16,847 nt of DNA from assembly GCF_019424165.1 (NCBI RefSeq), contig NZ_JAHZAA010000004.1, positions 111,151 to 127,997 on the forward strand, written 5' to 3'. The notes beneath the pieces were generated by a model. It was given only the letters and a program-made list of their open reading frames with translations, had not been told where the DNA came from and made no database searches. Both the position numbers and the translations under genes were made by a program. Within the stretch, counting starts at the first letter, position 1. Every line of letters starts with the position of its first letter. Of the stretch, positions 12,224-16,847 are shown piece after piece. The DNA is from Desulfovibrio sp. (GTDB lineage: Bacteria; Desulfobacterota; Desulfovibrionia; Desulfovibrionales; Desulfovibrionaceae).

Positions 12224-14518
12224 TCACTGCTCTTCGGGAAAAAGGGAATCATACGCGTTTTTTTGTTCTCCGGCGCTCAGTTCCGCATAAAACACACACT
12301 GGTTGCGGCCACGTCGCTTGGCTTCATAGGTGGCCATGTCGGCATGTTTGTAAAGTTCCGAAAAATCATGGCCGTCAGTGGGGTGGCAGGACACGCCCAC
12401 GCTGGCGGTGAGGGGCTGGTCGTCTGGTCCCTGGCCGCAATGCAGCCGCAACTGTCTGACCAGGGTTGCGGCTCTTTCATGTATTTTGGAAAGCGGCATG
12501 GTTTCGGTGCAGAAAACAAGAAATTCATCGCCGCCCACACGGCCCACAATATCGCTGCCGCGGAAATTGCGGCGGATGATCTGGGCCATCTGGTAAATGG
12601 CCTTGTCGCCCACGGTATGGCCAAACCTGTCGTTGATGCTTTTGAAGTTGTCAAAATCTATCATAAACATGGCGTAAATGCCGACATTGGTACCGTTATG
12701 CAGGCTCAGAAACCGTGAAATGGCCTGCTCTGTGGCGCGTTTGTTGTACATGCCCGTGGCGCTGTCGCGCGTGGCCTGGGTGCGCAGACGCAGTTCCAGC
12801 GTTTTTTGCCGGTCTATATCGGTAATGATGCCGATAAAATATATGGGTTTACCCTGGGCGCTGATAAGGCTTGAGGCCTCAATGCGGTACCAGTGGTACA
12901 GACCGCTGGCATCGCGCAGGCGCAGTTCAACCTGCTTTTTATGTTCGTGCATGTCCTGATGCACACGCCTTTGAAAATCTTCAAGCAGTGCGTGGTCGTC
13001 AGCATGTACGGGAATACGCCCTTGTTCCGGATTCGGCTCAAGAATGTTGAACATATGGCCGAAGGTCTGCATCCATTTTGCAGAACAGGAGAAGTTGCCG
13101 GTAATAAGATTCTGCTCAAAGATAATAATATCGTGCTGCTCCAGAATGAACTGGTAGCGCTCGTCGGAAATGCGTTTGGCCTGTGCGGCCTCTTTATTGT
13201 GGGTAATGTCAAAGACGATGCTCTGGATATACGTTTGCCCCGGCCCGGCCTGCACCGGGGACCCCTTGTGGTACAGCCAGATAAGAGAGCCGTTTTTGGC
13301 GCTGGTGCGGTATTCCACATCAATGGGAATGCCCGCTTCCAGTTGCTGCTGCATGGTACGGAGGGCGTTTTCCCGGTCGGGCTCAAAAATTGACAGGGCA
13401 AAATCTTTGCCGAAGCGTTGCTCGAATTCGTCTTTGCGGTAGCCGAGCATCTTGAGAAAATTGGGGCTGATGAACTGGAATGTGCCGTGCAGGCCGCCGA
13501 ATTTGATGACGCCGCCGGATATACTTGCAATGATGGAGCGGTAGTCTTCCTGCTGGCGATGGATGGTGCGGTGGTAGCTTTGCATGACGCCGATGGTCAG
13601 AATCAGCAGCAGCCCGGCCAGGATGGACAGACGCCAGGCCAGCGTGGTGGTAATGTCGTTTTGCCTGTCCACCAGATGGTTCACCACTTCTTCCGGCAGC
13701 AGCGAAACCACCTGCCAGCCGTATTGCTGTAGCGGCACGTGCGTAACGTAGTAGGAATGGTGATCGTCTTTTATCAGGCAGTCTGTCTTTCGCGGACAGT
13801 CCGGCCCGTGCGTGGTGTCAAAAATGGTCAGCAGATGTTCGCGCAGTGAGACGGGCAACCCTTTTTCCGCCATTTGTGGAAACAGCCTGTCCAGACTGCC
13901 CGGCGGCGCGGCCGAGAACAGCAGGCGTCCGTTGCCGTCAAAAACCATATTACAGGTTTTGTCGCCAAACGCCCTGGTAAACAGGCTTTTTTTCATGGGA
14001 TCGTCTTCAAGTTCGCCGATCAGGACGGCCACGATTTCCTTGTTTCGCTGTATGGGCAGCGCTACGGCAAGCTTGCTGCCCTTGCCGTCAGGCACGGCGG
14101 CAATATTGGCTGTTCCGGCCAGGGCGCGTTCAAACAGGCTCTTTTTGCTGTTCCGCTCAATATCAATAGAAAGCCCCGTCATGGAGCAAAAGCCCTGGCC
14201 GTCCGGGCTGATGATGGCAAATCTTTTCAGGCCGGCGGCACGCAGCAGCGGGGCATAATGCAGCACACAGTCTTTGCGGGGCAGGCAGTCCTCTTTAGCC
14301 AAAAATCCGGTAATACCCTGTAATTCAGTGAGCTTGTTCTCAAGGCTGTGTTCAAAGTCGTCGGCCACACGCAGGCTCACTTCGGCAAGCCGTGTAGTGA
14401 TGTCCTGTGACAGGTGGCGCGTTGTTTCCACTGTGTATTCGCGCACCACTACGAGCAGCGCGGTGAACAACATCGCGAGAACAACGATCGCTATGAAGGT
14501 TTTGGACGACTTGACCAT
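12224..14518 (-). CDS. Membrane diguanylate cyclase with periplasmic sensor, two PAS domains and GGDEF
   Basis: The protein is 764 aa. TM1 is at about 8-25, a large periplasmic domain at about 26-292 (Cache-like by layout), and TM2 at about 294-314. Two PAS domains (about 322-445 and 452-570) are each followed by a PAC-like FDIT or ITDID end. A GGDEF domain occupies about 575-745. The active motif GGDEF is exact (662-666), metal-binding D621 is in MIDFDNFKSIND, and R653-G-S-D656 lies five residues before GGDEF, the inhibitory I-site. It should make cyclic di-GMP and be product-inhibited. There is no EAL domain. Six cysteines lie in the periplasmic part, four as two C-x5-C loops (78/84, 241/247). 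The ATG at 14518 has GGG 7 nt upstream; an in-frame TTG at 14551 would add 11 residues. It diverges from trmFO. Confidence 0.92.
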   Translation of the reverse strand: MVKSSKTFIAIVVLAMLFTALLVVVREYTVETTRHLSQDITTRLAEVSLRVADDFEHSLENKLTELQGITGFLAKEDCLPRKDCVLHYAPLLRAAGLKRFAIISPDGQGFCSMTGLSIDIERNSKKSLFERALAGTANIAAVPDGKGSKLAVALPIQRNKEIVAVLIGELEDDPMKKSLFTRAFGDKTCNMVFDGNGRLLFSAAPPGSLDRLFPQMAEKGLPVSLREHLLTIFDTTHGPDCPRKTDCLIKDDHHSYYVTHVPLQQYGWQVVSLLPEEVVNHLVDRQNDITTTLAWRLSILAGLLLILTIGVMQSYHRTIHRQQEDYRSIIASISGGVIKFGGLHGTFQFISPNFLKMLGYRKDEFEQRFGKDFALSIFEPDRENALRTMQQQLEAGIPIDVEYRTSAKNGSLIWLYHKGSPVQAGPGQTYIQSIVFDITHNKEAAQAKRISDERYQFILEQHDIIIFEQNLITGNFSCSAKWMQTFGHMFNILEPNPEQGRIPVHADDHALLEDFQRRVHQDMHEHKKQVELRLRDASGLYHWYRIEASSLISAQGKPIYFIGIITDIDRQKTLELRLRTQATRDSATGMYNKRATEQAISRFLSLHNGTNVGIYAMFMIDFDNFKSINDRFGHTVGDKAIYQMAQIIRRNFRGSDIVGRVGGDEFLVFCTETMPLSKIHERAATLVRQLRLHCGQGPDDQPLTASVGVSCHPTDGHDFSELYKHADMATYEAKRRGRNQCVFYAELSAGEQKNAYDSLFPEEQ

Positions 14519-14647
14519 GCGTTTACCCGTGTTAGAATAACCTTTCAACAATACGCATTTTGAATGACGAAGGGAAGAGCGCCCAGGGCATGCAAAAAAG
14601 GCAGCCCGATTCTGGTGATCTTTAAGAATAGCAACTTCGATATAAAA

Positions 14648-14661
14648 AATAACGTGTTATT
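14648..14661. repeat. Palindrome AATAAC-GT-GTTATT in an AT-rich island
   Basis: Perfect 6-bp arms (14648-14653, 14656-14661) flank GT, in an AT-rich patch of about 60 bp (roughly 14620-14680) inside an otherwise GC-rich window. It lies between the divergent cyclase and trmFO genes, about 20 bp before the -35 candidate of trmFO. It could be an operator or an UP-element-like sequence. Confidence 0.4.
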
Positions 14662-14678
14662 GATTATCGCTCTCATGC

Positions 14679-14705
14679 TTGCCAGAAGCCTTTTTTTCTT
14701 ACAAT
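14679..14705 (+). promoter_or_regulatory. Probable trmFO promoter
   Basis: TTGCCA (14679-14684) and TACAAT (14700-14705, 5 of 6 to consensus) have a 15-bp spacer; shifting the -35 to CTTGCC gives 16 bp. AT-rich sequence lies upstream. Transcription would begin near 14712, right at the AGAGGAG ribosome site (14714-14720), giving a very short leader. Confidence 0.45.
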
Positions 14706-14725
14706 CTGCCCGCAGAGGAGAATAT

Positions 14726-16093
14726 ATGCAAAAATTGTCCATAGCCGTGGTGGGCGGCGGCCTTGCCGGCTGCGAATGCGCGTTGCGTCTGGCCCGATCC
14801 GGACATGCGGTGGAGCTTTTTGAACAAAAGCCCTTGTTTCACTCACCGGCCCACGTCAGCGATCATCTGGCGGAGCTTGTGTGCTCCAACTCCCTGCGTT
14901 CGGACGAGCCCACCTCGGGCGTGGGATTGCTCAAGGCCGAAATGCGTGCCCTGGGCAGCCAGTTCATGGAAGCTGCCGATGCCTGCCGCGTGCCTGCGGG
15001 CAAGGCCCTTGCCGTAGACCGCGAGGCTTTTGCCCGCAACATGAGCGAACGTGTGGACGCCGAAGCGAATATCCGCCTTGTGCGGCAGCAGGTGCAGTCG
15101 CTGGATGATGCTGCGCTGGAGCCGTTCAAGGGAGAAGGGCGCGCCATCATCGTGGCCGCAGGGCCTATGGCGTCCGAGGGACTGTCGGCTTCTCTGGCCG
15201 GAGCGCTGGGCGAAAAGCACTGCTATTTTTATGATGCCATAGCTCCTATCATCTGGACGCATTCACTGAATATGGACATTGTTTTTCGTGCTTCGCGCTA
15301 TGGGCAGGAAAACGGCGACGCCGAAGGAGAAGGCGATTACCTGAACTGTCCCATGAGCCGCGAGGAATACGAAGTTTTCTATCAGGCCCTGCTGGACGCC
15401 CAAAAGGTCGCCGCGCACGAATTTGAGCAGGAAAAGCATTTTGAAGGGTGCATGCCGGTGGAAGCACTGGCCGAGCGTGGTCAGCGTACGCTCACCTTCG
15501 GCCCGCTCAAGCCCGTAGGCTTTGTGGACCCGCGCACAGGCCGTCGCCCCTGGGCCATCCTGCAACTGCGGGCTGAAAACGCCAACAGCGATACCTGCAA
15601 CCTTGTGGGCTGCCAGACCAAGCTGACCCAGGGGGAGCAGGCTCGTGTCTTCCGCCTTGTGCCGGGGCTGGAAAAAGTGGAGTTTGCCCGCTTCGGCAGC
15701 ATGCACCGTAATACCTATGTAAACGCGCCGCATGTGCTGGACGCTGACCTGTCCCTCAAAGCGCGGCCGGGCGTTTACCTTGCCGGACAGATTACCGGCG
15801 TGGAAGGCTATGTGGAATCCGCCGCCAGCGGCCTGTGGCTTGCCCTTCTGCTGGATGCGCGCGCCCGTGGTCTGGATCTGGCGCAGCCCCCGGCGGAAAG
15901 CGCCCTCGGGGCTTTGCTCGGTCATCTGCAAACCCCGGCCAAACGGTTTCAGCCTTCCAACGCCCACTTTGGCCTTATGCCGGACCTGGGGGAAAGGGCG
16001 CGCAAAAAAGACCGCAAGGCGTTGTATTCGGCCCGGGCGCAAGAAGCATTCGCACCCTGGCTGCACGAACTGAAGACAGCCGGGCTGGCCTGA
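14726..16093 (+). CDS. trmFO: Folate/FAD-dependent tRNA m5U54 methyltransferase
   Basis: The protein is 455 aa, the usual size. TrmFO uses methylene-tetrahydrofolate and reduced FAD, not S-adenosylmethionine, to make ribothymidine at position 54 of the tRNA T loop. The N-terminal dinucleotide fold VVGGGLAGCECA (8-19) binds FAD. C53 in ELVCSNSLRSD and C242 in FEGCMPVE match the two cysteines important in the family (C53 and C226 in the Bacillus enzyme). Also present are GPLKPVGFVDPRTG (259-272), LRAENANSDTCNLVGCQTKLT (281-301, around the folate region) and the C-terminal FAD block GVYLAGQITGVEGYVESAASG (349-369). AGAGGAG lies 5 nt before the ATG at 14726; the open frame back to 14564 is AT-rich and unrelated. 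It is a single gene with its own terminator. Confidence 0.97.
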   Translation: MQKLSIAVVGGGLAGCECALRLARSGHAVELFEQKPLFHSPAHVSDHLAELVCSNSLRSDEPTSGVGLLKAEMRALGSQFMEAADACRVPAGKALAVDREAFARNMSERVDAEANIRLVRQQVQSLDDAALEPFKGEGRAIIVAAGPMASEGLSASLAGALGEKHCYFYDAIAPIIWTHSLNMDIVFRASRYGQENGDAEGEGDYLNCPMSREEYEVFYQALLDAQKVAAHEFEQEKHFEGCMPVEALAERGQRTLTFGPLKPVGFVDPRTGRRPWAILQLRAENANSDTCNLVGCQTKLTQGEQARVFRLVPGLEKVEFARFGSMHRNTYVNAPHVLDADLSLKARPGVYLAGQITGVEGYVESAASGLWLALLLDARARGLDLAQPPAESALGALLGHLQTPAKRFQPSNAHFGLMPDLGERARKKDRKALYSARAQEAFAPWLHELKTAGLA

Positions 16094-16169
16094 GCCTGCT
16101 TTGCTCTTGCAGGGTCGGTTCAGCCTCTGGCGGGGCCTGCCCGAAGCACGCTTGAAGCCCGTCCCGGAC

Positions 16170-16213
16170 TTGCCCGGGATTTGCCCGCAGTTTGCCCTAA
16201 ACTTGTCTAACGT
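16170..16213. repeat. Four 11-bp direct repeats after trmFO
   Basis: The units begin at 16170, 16181, 16192 and 16203: TTGCCCGGGAT, TTGCCCGCAGT, TTGCCCTAAAC and TTGTCTAACGT. The core TTGCCC is exact in three and diverged in the fourth. The period is close to one helical turn. They lie 77 bp past the trmFO stop and 50 bp before its terminator, so they are transcribed in the trmFO 3' untranslated region. Function is unknown. Confidence 0.6.
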
Positions 16214-16262
16214 GGGTATGGTCGCCTGACGCACAGCGCAGTATGGCAACATACCTGTGTTT

Positions 16263-16297
16263 ACGCCCGGATGTTGTATCGGCATCCGGGCGTTTTT
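16263..16297 (+). terminator. Intrinsic terminator of trmFO
   Basis: A perfect 11-bp stem ACGCCCGGATG (16263-16273) with CATCCGGGCGT (16283-16293), a 9-nt loop, and then a T run (16293-16297) extended by GTTT. It is one-sided, serving the plus strand. It lies 169 bp past the trmFO stop, so that transcript has a long 3' tail. Confidence 0.88.
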
Positions 16298-16373
16298 GTT
16301 TATACAAAATATTTACAGGCGGTGCAGCCGTTGATGCCGCCATATGCGGGCAAGCAGAGGCGGCACGTCGGCT

Positions 16374-16847
16374 TTACGGGGCGGGCGGGGCTGATGGCGG
16401 ATCAACCGGACCGGATGGGCCGGATGGCCCGGAAGCTTCGGCCGTGCGCTTTGCTTTGCGGCGCTCCAGCAGGTGACGTATGTGGCCGCCAAGCATGACC
16501 AGAACCACTGACGTTGCAATAAGGGCCAGCCCTGTGACCAGCGACAGGCTGAAAGGCTCGTTGAACACCAGTATGCCCACGACCACCGCGGTAACAGGTT
16601 CCAGCACGCCCATCACGGCCGCCAGGGTAGAGCCGATGCGTTGCACGGCCAGGATGAGGGTGTAGTTGGAAAGCACCGCGGTTACTATGGCCAGCAGACC
16701 GGCCAGTGCCAGTTCCTGCCAGCTTTGCAGCAACTGGAAGCTGTTTGTTGCCAGCGAGTTTGCCAGTGAACATAACGCGCCGAAGGCCATCACATAAAAA
16801 GTGAGCACAAGGCCCGTCATGTTGCTGATGCGGGCTGCGCAAAGGCT
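16374..16847 (-). CDS. DMT-superfamily permease (EamA type), N-terminus cut by window
   Basis: The frame is open to the window edge, leaving about 157 C-terminal residues. That is the second EamA repeat, the half of a 10-helix drug/metabolite transporter that usually lies after helix 6. Four membrane helices are visible, followed by a basic turn (HLLERRKAKR). The EamA hallmark, a long stretch rich in small residues ending in a proline and an acidic/Asn-Glu-Pro turn, is present as VMGVLEPVTAVVVG and LVFNEPFS. The C-terminal tail of about 20 residues is GPSGPSGPV followed by PPSAPPAP, not part of the family and encoded by a 9-bp DNA repeat. The substrate cannot be told. The 280-bp gap to trmFO is shared by their convergent 3' ends, and no strong terminator for this strand is visible. 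Confidence 0.85.
   Translation of the reverse strand, partial: SLCAARISNMTGLVLTFYVMAFGALCSLANSLATNSFQLLQSWQELALAGLLAIVTAVLSNYTLILAVQRIGSTLAAVMGVLEPVTAVVVGILVFNEPFSLSLVTGLALIATSVVLVMLGGHIRHLLERRKAKRTAEASGPSGPSGPVDPPSAPPAP
16406..16433. repeat. 9-bp repeat CCGGATGGS encoding the permease tail
   Basis: CCGGATGGG (16411-16419) and CCGGATGGC (16420-16428) are adjacent and flanked by partial copies CCGGA (16406-16410, 16429-16433). Read on the minus strand it makes the collagen-like GPSGPSGP of the permease C-terminus. Such units can change in number by slippage. Confidence 0.6.

Noticed and set aside
12208..12226. TGA at the end of the cyclase read as selenocysteine, with the hairpin at 12208-12220 as a SECIS element
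   Set aside because: The hairpin starts only a few nt after the TGA, has a 3-nt loop without the expected bulged U and GU loop, and the tail is repeat-derived. A normal stop is far more likely.
12011..12718. Plus-strand open frame of 235 codons
   Set aside because: It runs through the strong terminator at 12094-12132 and then antisense to the cyclase, and has no ribosome site. It is a shadow.
14545..14742. Minus-strand 65-codon frame with hydrophobic residues before the cyclase
   Set aside because: Its hydrophobicity comes from the AT-rich island, it overlaps the trmFO start, and it lacks a ribosome site.
2088..15000. Long open frames antisense to lgt, leuA, leuC, leuB and the cyclase
   Set aside because: These follow from high GC and strong third-position bias of the true genes. 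None has a ribosome site or a recognisable family.
1..16847. CRISPR arrays, insertion sequences, integrase or phage genes
   Set aside because: No regularly spaced long repeats, transposase motifs or attachment-site duplications were seen. The tRNA-Leu has no integrase next to it and no repeated 3' end.

Overview
The window looks like a stretch of chromosome from a GC-rich, Gram-negative sulfate-reducing bacterium of the Desulfovibrio type. That is inferred from the style of the proteins and the gene mix: folate-dependent TrmFO, a small HacA-like LeuC/LeuD pair, an archaeal/short-type Psd next to PssA, and a membrane GGDEF sensor. There is no 16S or other decisive marker. Almost everything is core metabolism. 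I see no transposase, integrase, phage gene, CRISPR array or toxin-antitoxin pair.

Left part (1-5043). An intrinsic terminator and a tRNA-Leu(UAA) open the window. A small hypothetical gene (minus) and pgpA (plus, phosphatidylglycerophosphate phosphatase) diverge from a shared 280-bp region. pgpA converges on infA (minus). Upstream of infA, after a 347-bp gene-free gap with several inverted repeats, lies a minus-strand cluster that reads small lipoprotein, membrane metal-dependent hydrolase, moaC, lgt. Its spacing is 3 bp, 62 bp and an overlap. Lgt would attach the lipid to the lipoprotein made at the head of the same cluster.

Middle (5344-11909). psd and pssA (phosphatidylserine to phosphatidylethanolamine) are followed on the plus strand by leuA, leuC, leuD and leuB, a complete set for turning 2-ketoisovalerate into the precursor of leucine. 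The gaps pssA-leuA (115 bp), leuA-leuC (191 bp), leuC-leuD (133 bp) and leuD-leuB (286 bp) are long for one operon. The last three hold strong inverted repeats. A 17-bp-stem bidirectional terminator separates leuB from the convergent gene that follows.

Right part (12224-16847). A two-PAS diguanylate cyclase with a large periplasmic sensor (minus) diverges from trmFO (plus), which makes ribothymidine in tRNA. trmFO ends at a clear terminator, preceded by four 11-bp direct repeats. The window ends inside a DMT/EamA-family permease (minus, N-terminus missing) that carries a proline/glycine-rich tail.

I did not find a plainly new multi-gene system. The observations most worth following are two genes whose best promoter places the transcript start at the ATG (likely leaderless), the structured spacers of the leu operon, the paired C-x5-C loops in the periplasmic sensor, and the repeat clusters at 12136-12208 and 16170-16213.
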